Shown here: piece after piece, positions 35,132 through 42,458 of the stretch | How the letters are laid out: each line of letters begins with the position of its first letter | Numbering within the stretch: position 1 is the first letter of the stretch | Assembly: GCF_030812195.1 (NCBI RefSeq) | Contig: NZ_JAUSSF010000002.1 | Location: forward strand, 620,001-684,000 | Source of the DNA: Chryseobacterium lathyri | GTDB lineage: Bacteria > Bacteroidota > Bacteroidia > Flavobacteriales > Weeksellaceae | Length of the DNA: 64,000 bases | Reading direction: 5' to 3' | Made by a program: the position numbers and the translations under genes | Notes under the pieces: generated by a model | The model's input: only the letters and a program-made list of their open reading frames with translations | Database searches by the model: none | Told to the model about the DNA's origin: nothing

Positions 35132-35665
35132 CTACTTCGTCTCGTAATACATAAGTTCTTCATCCTCATTTGGAAGCGTAACATAATTTTTGAATTCAAG
35201 ACCTAATTTTTCAATCAGTTTCTGGGAAGAAAAGTTATCCTTTGAAGTAATAGCTGAAATCTTCTTCAGTCCGAATTCATCCATTCCGATAGATTTTACT
35301 TTTTCTGCAGCTTCATATGCATAGCCTTTCCCTTCAAATTCCTCCAACAGGGAAAATCCTATATCCACCACCTCCAGGCCCTCTCTTTCAAAGATTCCTA
35401 CCCCTCCTATTTTTTCACCTTTATCTTTGGTAACTACCAGATAATTTCCGAAACCTAATTTCTCAAACTGTGGAAGAAATCTGTTTTTGATATAGTTTTC
35501 TGCATCGGAAACAGTTTTAACATGCCTGTCCCCAATGTATTTAATGAATTTCGGCCTGTTATAAAGCTCAAAAATAAACTCTTTGTCATCCACAGATATA
35601 GGCTGGATGATCAGTCTTTCCGTTTCGTAAACGTTATTTTCGTTTGGTCGATTTCTTAGGCTCAT
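35132..35665 (-). CDS. GNAT-family N-acetyltransferase
   Basis: 177 residues. ETERLIIQPISVDDKEFIFELYN is the standard RimJ-like opening, and DIGFSLLEEFEGKGYAYEAAEKVKSIG is the acetyl-CoA loop. The acceptor is unknown. The start overlaps the end of the preceding gene by 32 bases; an internal start is possible but would remove part of the first strand. Confidence 0.87.
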   Translation of the reverse strand: MSLRNRPNENNVYETERLIIQPISVDDKEFIFELYNRPKFIKYIGDRHVKTVSDAENYIKNRFLPQFEKLGFGNYLVVTKDKGEKIGGVGIFEREGLEVVDIGFSLLEEFEGKGYAYEAAEKVKSIGMDEFGLKKISAITSKDNFSSQKLIEKLGLEFKNYVTLPNEDEELMYYETK

Positions 35666-36296
35666 CTTTTGGTTCTTCTTTTTTCTGGATTTTTAAAAGC
35701 CTTGGATTATTGGCGCATTTCTTATTGTAAAGTTCAATATAGGTTCCATTATCCTTTACGTTAGAGACGGCCCCGGTAGCCTTATTCACAGTCAGGGTAT
35801 AATGGGTTTTCTGATAAGGGCACTCCTTTGAAGTAAGCTTCCCCAGATCCAGATAATAATTGGCAGCATCTTCATAATAATTACCGGCAACATCTTTAAA
35901 CTCCTCATCTACCATATACCCTTCAGCGGTAAGAACAATGGCAGCTTCTTCAGCATTGTCAATTTTCCCTACAAACTTTTTCAGGCCTTCAAGATCTGTA
36001 ATATAATTTATTTTTCCACCCGAAGCATATGCAATATAATAAAAGCTGTCTTCTTCAGGGAAAAGATCAAATCCTGAAAACTGTGGGGTATAATCTGTTT
36101 TTCCGCCAGATGTTTTGATCTCCTGGTTTTTTCCATAAGTGTTATAAACCAGGACCCAGGAGTCTATTCTGTCATTCGGAATGATCTGTTGTAAAATGTT
36201 TGGAATCCCGGAAAAGTTCTTCTTGTTCTGAGAATATCCTAAAAATCCCAAAAGTATACATATAAGAGTGATTGATCGTATTGCAGTTTTCATCAT
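35634..36296 (-). CDS. Secreted hypothetical protein with a basic tail
   Basis: 220 residues with a signal peptide (TLICILLGFLGYSQ) and a Lys-rich C-terminal tail (EEPKDEPKKSTKRK). The body has no motif I recognise. It lies 30 bases after manC in the same direction, in an operon that runs from the TolC gene to the GNAT gene. Secretion is the only inference I can support. Confidence 0.55.
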   Translation of the reverse strand: MMKTAIRSITLICILLGFLGYSQNKKNFSGIPNILQQIIPNDRIDSWVLVYNTYGKNQEIKTSGGKTDYTPQFSGFDLFPEEDSFYYIAYASGGKINYITDLEGLKKFVGKIDNAEEAAIVLTAEGYMVDEEFKDVAGNYYEDAANYYLDLGKLTSKECPYQKTHYTLTVNKATGAVSNVKDNGTYIELYNKKCANNPRLLKIQKKEEPKDEPKKSTKRK

Positions 36297-36326
36297 AATT
36301 CAAAAATCAGCAGAAAGATAGCAATA

Positions 36327-37409
36327 TTACATGAATTTATCTCCTTTCTTAAAATTTTTCAGATCAAGAACATAGTCTTTGATCAGCTGATCATTGTCTC
36401 TGGGGCAGATCAGTAGTGCTTTATCCGTGTCTACAACAATAAAATTTTCAAGACCATCAATGATCACGGCTTTATTATTGTTCTTAAGGCGGATAATGTT
36501 TCCTTTGGAGTTATAATTCAGGAAATGCCTTAGCTTTACTGCATTTCCGTTCTTGTCCTTTTCAGTGTTTTCGTATACAGAAGTCCATGTACCCAGGTCA
36601 CTCCATCCAAGATCTGAAGGAATAACATATACATTTTTTGCTTTTTCCAGAATTCCGTTATCAATGGAAATTTTCTGAACTTTCGGATAAATGGTTTCGA
36701 TGCAGCTGTTCTCTTTTTCAGAATTATATTCGCAGGCCATAAAATGCTGCATCATCTCAGGAAGATACATTTCAAATGCATGATGGATACTTTTCACATT
36801 CCAGATAAAAATTCCTGCATTCCACAGGAAATCGCCACTTTCTAAAAAGCTCTGTGCAATTTCAAGAATAGGCTTCTCCGTAAAGGTTTTAACTTTAAAA
36901 TAATCTGAACCTTTCTTTTCCACAAACTGAATGTATCCGTATCCCGTATCAGGTCTTGTCGGCGTAATCCCCAGGGTTACGAGATAATCATGTCTGGCAG
37001 CAAGATCAAAAGCAAGCTCCACTTTCTCCAGGAATGTATCTTCTTTTAAGATCAAATGATCTGCCGGAAGAACAATCATGGTTGCATCCGGGTTAATTTC
37101 AGCAATCTTGTTAGCCATGTACAGATTACAGGCTGCCGTATTTTTCATGAGGGGTTCGCCCACAATATTTTCTTCAGGAATTTCCGGAAGCTGCTGATGG
37201 GAAAGCGCAACGTATTCTTTATTCGTTATCACGAATATCTGTTCTTTAGGAATGATACGGCTGATTCTGTCATAAGTCTGCTGAATCATGGTACGCCCTG
37301 TTCCTAAAATATCCTGAAACTGTTTTGGAAATTTCTGTGTACTCATAGGCCAGAACCGGCTTCCGATTCCTCCCGCCATGATGACACAGTATCTATCTGA
37401 TTTTAACAT
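36327..37409 (-). CDS. manC: Mannose-1-phosphate guanylyltransferase
   Basis: 360 residues. The enzyme makes GDP-mannose from GTP and mannose 1-phosphate for surface glycans. VIMAGGIGSRFWPMSTQKFPKQF (residues 9-31) is the nucleotide-binding signature and FTEKP the substrate-site motif. The C-terminal isomerase domain of longer bifunctional forms is absent. Its start overlaps the SprT-like gene by 7 bases. Confidence 0.93.
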   Translation of the reverse strand: MLKSDRYCVIMAGGIGSRFWPMSTQKFPKQFQDILGTGRTMIQQTYDRISRIIPKEQIFVITNKEYVALSHQQLPEIPEENIVGEPLMKNTAACNLYMANKIAEINPDATMIVLPADHLILKEDTFLEKVELAFDLAARHDYLVTLGITPTRPDTGYGYIQFVEKKGSDYFKVKTFTEKPILEIAQSFLESGDFLWNAGIFIWNVKSIHHAFEMYLPEMMQHFMACEYNSEKENSCIETIYPKVQKISIDNGILEKAKNVYVIPSDLGWSDLGTWTSVYENTEKDKNGNAVKLRHFLNYNSKGNIIRLKNNNKAVIIDGLENFIVVDTDKALLICPRDNDQLIKDYVLDLKNFKKGDKFM

Positions 37410-38002
37410 TCTTGCCTACATTTTTCAACCCTAGCCAGAGGCTTGAAAGAATACTTTCTTCCTGTAGCCAGATTCTTACAAAGATAGTTTTTTTTAATCA
37501 GACCTTCTAATAAATACTTTTCGTTCCGGTATATAAAAAACTCTCCTTTCTGAAGCTCTTCAATGAAATACAGCCTATCATCTTGTTTCTCAGTATGAAA
37601 ATACCTTACGAGATCCGGACTGGCCATAAAATTGGCCTTTGGTGATTTTGAAAATCTTATGATGATAGGTCTGAGATCCTCATCATAAATCTCAATACTT
37701 TCAAGAAGCATGTTCCTAAATGTTTCCTTCCATTCATTCCCATGCGGCGATATTCTTCGTCCGTATTTTTCAAAAGCGATCAGATGAGCCAGCTCATGGG
37801 TAAGGACAAAGAAAAAAAGCGGTGGCGTCAGTGTTGAATTCACTGTTATTTCATGGGAGTTATCAGGAAGCTTTCTGTAGTCTCCCAACTTAGAATTCCT
37901 GCCTCGGGTCACTTTTATATGAATATAATAATCCGAAAACCAGACTCTTAAGTACTTATGGGTGTTTTGAGGTAAATATTTTTCTAATGACTGAATAGAC
38001 AT
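37403..38002 (-). CDS. SprT-like zinc metalloprotease
   Basis: 199 residues. The zinc motif is FVLTHELAHLIAFEKYG with a third ligand in ISPHGNEWK, matching the SprT-like domain. Related proteins cleave DNA-protein crosslinks in eukaryotes, but bacterial roles are unknown. It lies between the TolC-like gene and manC with almost no gaps. Confidence 0.82.
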   Translation of the reverse strand: MSIQSLEKYLPQNTHKYLRVWFSDYYIHIKVTRGRNSKLGDYRKLPDNSHEITVNSTLTPPLFFFVLTHELAHLIAFEKYGRRISPHGNEWKETFRNMLLESIEIYDEDLRPIIIRFSKSPKANFMASPDLVRYFHTEKQDDRLYFIEELQKGEFFIYRNEKYLLEGLIKKNYLCKNLATGRKYSFKPLARVEKCRQEC

Positions 38003-38003
38003 T

Positions 38004-39341
38004 TTACAAAGTTAATGGAATTCCGGAGTAGAAGTTCAGCAGTTTAAGGCTGAAAAGATAATTATATTTTGCCTGGGCAACCGAACCCTGTGCATTGGCA
38101 TAGTTATTTCTGGCTACATTCACATCATAAATTGTTGATCTTCCTGCCGCATAACTTTTATCTGCAAACTCTAAAGCCAGCTTGGTGCTTTTCTCAGTTT
38201 CTACCGCCGAAAGGAAGGTTTCGTAATTGGCATCCACATCAAATTGGGCTTTTTGAACATTCTGTCTTACACTGTTCTTCTGCTGCTCCAATGTATTTTT
38301 AGCGATACTCTGATTAATTTTAGACTGCTCTACCTGCAGCTTGGTAATTCCTTTGTTGAAAATAGGAACGTTCAGAGACAGTCCTATATTCTGACCGAAA
38401 TTATCTTTATACTGCTGGAAAAAAGAGGGATCATTAACAAGGTTCCCAAGCTGGTCGTAGTTTTTACTTAACATATTATTATAGAACGAAGAAACACCGG
38501 CATTCGCAGTCAGTGTTGGCCAAAATCCGGTCTTGGTTACTTCCGTCTGTGCTTCAGCAGAGCGGATTCTGCTTTCGGCAGCTTTTATCTGCGGTTGGTT
38601 TTCATAGGCTGTAGTAAGAACGTCATCCACAGACTTAAGCTGGGACGGCAGTGTATCGGAAACATTTACATCTTCCACATCAAAGCCTTTATATTCGGGA
38701 AGCTGTAGAAGCTGAACAATGGCAAACAAAGCTCTCCCTACATTTATTTCTGCAGTTTTAAGATTCTGCTTTTCTCTTGCCAAGGCTGCTTCTGCTTCTG
38801 CCAGGATAGTTTGTGCAGTTGTTCCTACCTGGGTTGTTATTTTAGCCCTGTCATATTGTTTCTGAGCATTTTCTACCGCACTCTGGGAGATTTTAACAAT
38901 TTCCTTGTTCAGGAGAACAGTAAGATATTGCTGTGCAATCTGTAGAGAAATATCATTTTTAATGGTTTCTATATCGTATTGGCTGGCTTCTACATCAAAC
39001 TGTATTTTTCTGATGTTTTTCTCTAGTCTGCCATTATTGTAAAGCAGAACATCCGCACCCAGATTCGCACTGTTGTTGAATCTGTCATTCCTGATACTTC
39101 CCGTACCTAATGGAAGCTGCCCGAAACCCACTGAATTGGACATTCCTGCGGATACGGAAGGCAGGTATTCTTTTTTAGCCATTTTAAGGTTGGAATCCTG
39201 GATCTGTTTAGAATATTGATTTTGGATAACCTGAAGATTATGCTCCACCGCATAGTCTACACATTCTCTTAAGGACCATTTCTTCTGAGCGCTTAGCCCC
39301 AGACAACTTAATCCAAAAACGATAATCCAAACTTTTTTCAT
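38004..39341 (-). CDS. TolC-family outer-membrane efflux protein
   Basis: 445 residues from ATG 39341, which gives a signal peptide (KKVWIIVFGLSCLGLSAQ); the longer frame from 39371 overlaps the promoter. The rest is two long heptad-rich repeats with SLRECVDYAVEHNLQV at the start, the TolC opening. It forms the outer-membrane channel of an efflux or type I secretion system; no inner-membrane partner is beside it. Confidence 0.9.
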   Translation of the reverse strand: MKKVWIIVFGLSCLGLSAQKKWSLRECVDYAVEHNLQVIQNQYSKQIQDSNLKMAKKEYLPSVSAGMSNSVGFGQLPLGTGSIRNDRFNNSANLGADVLLYNNGRLEKNIRKIQFDVEASQYDIETIKNDISLQIAQQYLTVLLNKEIVKISQSAVENAQKQYDRAKITTQVGTTAQTILAEAEAALAREKQNLKTAEINVGRALFAIVQLLQLPEYKGFDVEDVNVSDTLPSQLKSVDDVLTTAYENQPQIKAAESRIRSAEAQTEVTKTGFWPTLTANAGVSSFYNNMLSKNYDQLGNLVNDPSFFQQYKDNFGQNIGLSLNVPIFNKGITKLQVEQSKINQSIAKNTLEQQKNSVRQNVQKAQFDVDANYETFLSAVETEKSTKLALEFADKSYAAGRSTIYDVNVARNNYANAQGSVAQAKYNYLFSLKLLNFYSGIPLTL

Positions 39342-39368
39342 ATTAAGAATTTTCCATATTAGACGAGC

Positions 39369-39376
39369 CAAATATA
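39369..39376 (-). promoter_or_regulatory. Bacteroidota -7 promoter element of the TolC-manC operon
   Basis: Minus-strand TATATTTG matches TAnnTTTG, 27 bases upstream of the chosen start 39341. It decides the start choice. Confidence 0.55.
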
Positions 39377-39439
39377 AAAAAGTTACAGTTTAAAAAAATT
39401 ATTGTTTCATTTTAATAAAACTTTTGAGAATTTTGCATC

Positions 39440-40684
39440 ATGACAACCGAACAATATCAGGAATCTGTCGACTGGCTTTTCGTACAGGCTCCCAACTATC
39501 AGACCGACGGGCTGAAAGCCTATAAACCTGGATTAGATAATATCATAAAGCTGTGTTCTTTCTTTGGAAACCCACAGGAAAAGATACAATGCATCCACAT
39601 CGGAGGCACAAACGGAAAAGGATCTACCAGTAATATGCTTGCTTCGGTTCTGCAGGAAGCGGGATACAAAGTTGGGTTATATAATTCTCCGCACCTTATT
39701 GATTTTACGGAACGCATTAAGGTAAATGGAAAAAATTGCAGTAAAGAGTTTGTCTATCATTTTATTCAAAGGCTGAAAACTCTTCCTGAGGATATTCTAC
39801 CTTCTTTTTTTGAATTTACAACAATCATGGCTTTTGAATATTTTTACCAGCAAAAGGTAGATTTTGCCATAATTGAGGTGGGGCTTGGCGGAAGACTGGA
39901 CTCAACAAATATTATTAAACCATTAGTATCTGCAATTACCAATGTACAGCTGGATCATCAGAATATTTTGGGAAACACCATTGAAGAGATCGCTGCAGAA
40001 AAGGCGGGAATCATTAAAGCCAATATTCCAGTAATTTCGGGAGATGAAAATGAGACCGTTAAAAATATTATCCGGCAAAAAGCGGATAAAGAAAATACCC
40101 TGTTCATTGATGCTACAATAATACATTCGGATCTGGCATCTGATCTTAACGGAAATTATCAAAGGAAAAACATCCGGGTGGTTCTCGCGTTGGTTAAGGA
40201 ATTAAAAAAATTAAATATCTCTGTTTCTGAAGAAAATATTGAAAAAGGGCTATTGCACGTACACCAAAACACGGGTTTTATAGGGCGTTGGTTTGAATTT
40301 TCAAAAGATCCTCTTACGATCTGTGATACAGGACACAATCAGGCAGGACTGGAGTATGTATTTTCTCAACTGAACTCTATTAACATGCACAAACACGTTA
40401 TTTTGGGATTTGTAAATGATAAAAAAATAGATGAAGTAATGGCTCTCCTTCCTGAAAATTCTGAATTTTATTTTGCCAAACCAGCTATCAGCAGAGGGAG
40501 GCACCCTGAAGACTATAAAAATCTCTTACAGAAGGCAAAAATTTCTTATAAAATTTTCAATTCGGTACAGGAAGCGTATCTTTCTGCAAAAGAGCGATGT
40601 ACAAAAGAAGAAATGATTTTCATCGGCGGAAGTAACTTTGTTGTAGGAGAATTTTTAGAAAAAAATTTGGAGATTTCTGAATAA
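39440..40684 (+). CDS. folC: Bifunctional folylpolyglutamate/dihydrofolate synthase
   Basis: 414 residues. FolC adds glutamate to folates. IHIGGTNGKGSTSNML (about residue 53) is the Mur-ligase-type P-loop, with LYNSPHLIDFTERI and IEVGLGGRLDSTN, all FolC signatures, and TAEKAG-type EIAAEKAGIIK. It ends 41 bases before the tandem tRNA-Val genes, and their promoter overlaps its 3' end. Confidence 0.94.
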   Translation: MTTEQYQESVDWLFVQAPNYQTDGLKAYKPGLDNIIKLCSFFGNPQEKIQCIHIGGTNGKGSTSNMLASVLQEAGYKVGLYNSPHLIDFTERIKVNGKNCSKEFVYHFIQRLKTLPEDILPSFFEFTTIMAFEYFYQQKVDFAIIEVGLGGRLDSTNIIKPLVSAITNVQLDHQNILGNTIEEIAAEKAGIIKANIPVISGDENETVKNIIRQKADKENTLFIDATIIHSDLASDLNGNYQRKNIRVVLALVKELKKLNISVSEENIEKGLLHVHQNTGFIGRWFEFSKDPLTICDTGHNQAGLEYVFSQLNSINMHKHVILGFVNDKKIDEVMALLPENSEFYFAKPAISRGRHPEDYKNLLQKAKISYKIFNSVQEAYLSAKERCTKEEMIFIGGSNFVVGEFLEKNLEISE

Positions 40685-40696
40685 GTCGTATATTTG
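40667..40696 (+). promoter_or_regulatory. Textbook Bacteroidota promoter of the tRNA-Val pair
   Basis: TTG (40667-40669), a 19-base spacer and TATATTTG (40689-40696) match the TTG/TAnnTTTG consensus. The -33 box lies in the last codons of folC. Confidence 0.75.
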
Positions 40697-40725
40697 CACC
40701 ACTCTAAACGAGGAAACAAGTATAG

Positions 40726-40800
40726 GGGCTCTTAGCTCAGTTGGTTCAGAGCATCTGGTTTACACCCAGAGGGTCGGGGGTTCGAATCCCTCAGGGCCCA
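40726..40800 (+). tRNA. tRNA-Val(UAC), first copy
   Basis: 75 bases without encoded CCA. GGGCTCT pairs with AGGGCCC (one G-U), the anticodon stem TCTGG/CCAGA encloses the loop TTTACAC, giving anticodon TAC, which reads GUA (Val). The T-loop is GGGTTCGAATCCC. It is identical to the copy 110 bases downstream. Confidence 0.95.
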
Positions 40801-40835
40801 CACAAAGGTAACTGAAGCCTTTCAAAAAAAGTTCA

Positions 40836-40910
40836 GGGCTCTTAGCTCAGTTGGTTCAGAGCATCTGGTTTACACCCAGAGGGTCGGGGGTTCGAATCCC
40901 TCAGGGCCCA
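40836..40910 (+). tRNA. tRNA-Val(UAC), second copy, insertion site
   Basis: The same 75-base sequence and anticodon TAC as the first copy. Its 3' part from 40891 is also present at 56773, because an element has integrated here; the tRNA itself remains intact. It is followed by a hairpin terminator that lies inside the att repeat. Confidence 0.95.
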
Positions 40911-40947
40911 CAAAATCTCTCTTTTTAAAGGGAGATTTTTTTGTTTA
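40891..40947 (+). repeat. attL, 57-bp direct repeat
   Basis: Identical base for base to 56773-56829. It starts with TTCGAATCCC of the tRNA T-arm, covers the 3' end and terminator, and ends TTTTGTTTA. The bases on both sides differ, which marks the limits of the repeat. Confidence 0.93.
40914..40945 (+). terminator. tRNA-Val terminator inside attL
   Basis: AAATCTCTCTTT pairs with AAAGGGAGATTT (one G-U), followed by TTTTTTT. Confidence 0.8.
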
Positions 40948-41045
40948 TATACTTCCCTCTCCTATTCATGGGCTTTTTAAGTATTCAATCATTCTTTTAG
41001 AAGTTTAATTTTAATCAACATTTTCCAATTTTAAGGCAAAAATTT

Positions 41046-41190
41046 AGGTTACCATAATTTCTTTCAGGTTACCATATTAAAAATTCATCCTAATTTTTGT
41101 GAATTATCTTATTTGATTTACTCAATATTTCATCTTAACAATCTATTCACAGGTTACCAATTAGGTTACCAAAAAATTCTCAGGTTACCA
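41046..41190 (+). repeat. Five AGGTTACCA repeats, candidate integrase arm sites
   Basis: AGGTTACCA occurs at 41046, 41066, 41151, 41163 and 41182, all in the same orientation. Spacings are 20, 85, 12 and 19 bases. They lie between attL and the int start, where tyrosine recombinase arm-binding sites are expected. They also show that the longer int frame starting at 41113 is not coding, since it just translates these repeats. Confidence 0.6.
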
Positions 41191-41211
41191 ACTCAAACCC
41201 TCATTAATACT

Positions 41212-42405
41212 ATGAAACTTTCAATACTATTTTTAATCAGAAGGAACAGAATTAACACAAAAGGAGTTTGTGCAATTGAATGTAGAATCACTTTAGATAG
41301 TCAAAGAAAGCCATTCTCAACAGGTGTTTTTATAAACCCAAATTCTTGGAATGCTTCAAAGCAAAAGGCATTTCCTCCTAACAAAATAAATAATCAAATT
41401 AACACACAACTCAGCCTGATTAAACAAGACATTAATCAGGCTTTTTTATTCCTACAAGTACAAGAAAAGGACTTTGATGTAGATGATATCTACAGACAGT
41501 ACAAAGGAGAAAACATCAAGCAGGAAAAATCTATTATGGAAGTATTTCATCTACATATTACTAAACAGGAAAAGCTGATAGGCATCTCTACAACACAAGT
41601 ATCTGTAGCTAAGTTCTACCAGACACAAGCACATGTAAAGTCTTTTATAAAATACAAGTACAACAAATCAGACTATCTCCTGAAAGACATGACAATAGCA
41701 TTTATTACTGAGTTTGAGTTCTATCTTAAAGCTGAAAAACAGTTTAAGCAGAATACAGTTCATAAGACTATACAGAGGTTTAAGCAGATAGTAAAGTTAG
41801 CTGTAGGATTAGATTTCTTAGCTAAAGACCCTTTCCTACTCTATAAGAACAGGAAACCTAAGAAACAAGTAATATTCTTATCTAAAGAGGAATTGGAAAC
41901 ATTGGAAAAACATCAGTTTGCTTCTGAAAGATTACAACAAGTAGCTGATATGTTTATTTTCTGTTGTTACACAGGATTAGCATATACAGAAATGGCAAAT
42001 CTTAAGGCAAGTGATATTCAGACAGGCTATGATAGTAATAAGTGGATTCATATTAACAGGCAGAAAACTAAGAGGGATTATGATATTCCCTTACTATCCA
42101 AAGCTAAAAATATTTTAGACAAATATAGAACAGGAACACAGCTTCTTCCTGTTATTACTAATCAGAAGTTCAACTCCTATTTAAAGGAGATAGCTGAGAT
42201 TGTGGGTATCAACAAAACTCTTACCCACCATATAGCAAGAAAAACCTTTGCTTCCACTATTCTACTTTACAATGATGTTCCTATGGAAATTGTGAGTGAG
42301 CTTTTAGGGCATTCAGAGATAGGGATTACTCAACAACATTATGCTAAGGTAGTTAAGAAGAAGATTGGAGAACAGATGAGTAAGTTAAATTCTAAGCTTA
42401 GGTGA
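41212..42405 (+). CDS. int: Tyrosine recombinase/integrase
   Basis: 397 residues from ATG 41212; the longer frame to 41113 runs through the AGGTTACCA repeats. The N-terminal arm-binding and SAM-like core domain are followed by the catalytic domain with HIARKTFASTI (His-x-x-Arg), LLGHSEIGITQQHYAKV (His and the Tyr nucleophile) and KRDYDIPLL (beta-hairpin Lys). The usual box I Arg is replaced by Ala in YTGLAYTEMANL, like IntDOT-type enzymes. It should catalyse integration into and excision from tRNA-Val. Confidence 0.93.
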   Translation: MKLSILFLIRRNRINTKGVCAIECRITLDSQRKPFSTGVFINPNSWNASKQKAFPPNKINNQINTQLSLIKQDINQAFLFLQVQEKDFDVDDIYRQYKGENIKQEKSIMEVFHLHITKQEKLIGISTTQVSVAKFYQTQAHVKSFIKYKYNKSDYLLKDMTIAFITEFEFYLKAEKQFKQNTVHKTIQRFKQIVKLAVGLDFLAKDPFLLYKNRKPKKQVIFLSKEELETLEKHQFASERLQQVADMFIFCCYTGLAYTEMANLKASDIQTGYDSNKWIHINRQKTKRDYDIPLLSKAKNILDKYRTGTQLLPVITNQKFNSYLKEIAEIVGINKTLTHHIARKTFASTILLYNDVPMEIVSELLGHSEIGITQQHYAKVVKKKIGEQMSKLNSKLR

Positions 42406-42417
42406 GCATTATGTATT

Positions 42418-42453
42418 ATTAACTCTTTGTATTTTTACAGAGAGTTAATTTTC
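42418..42453 (+). terminator. Hairpin after int
   Basis: ATTAACTCT pairs with AGAGTTAAT over a 14-base loop and is followed by TTTTC. It lies just upstream of the helicase ATG, so it could also act as an attenuator. Confidence 0.45.
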
Positions 42454-42458
42454 AATTT

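Noticed and set aside
40726..40910. Tandem tRNA-Val copies as product of two element integrations
   Set aside because: Both copies are full length with 5' ends, and only the second has the downstream terminator repeated at attR; host gene duplication is simpler.
41113..41211. N-terminal extension of the integrase
   Set aside because: The extra 33 codons translate the AGGTTACCA repeats and the normal integrase opening starts at 41212.
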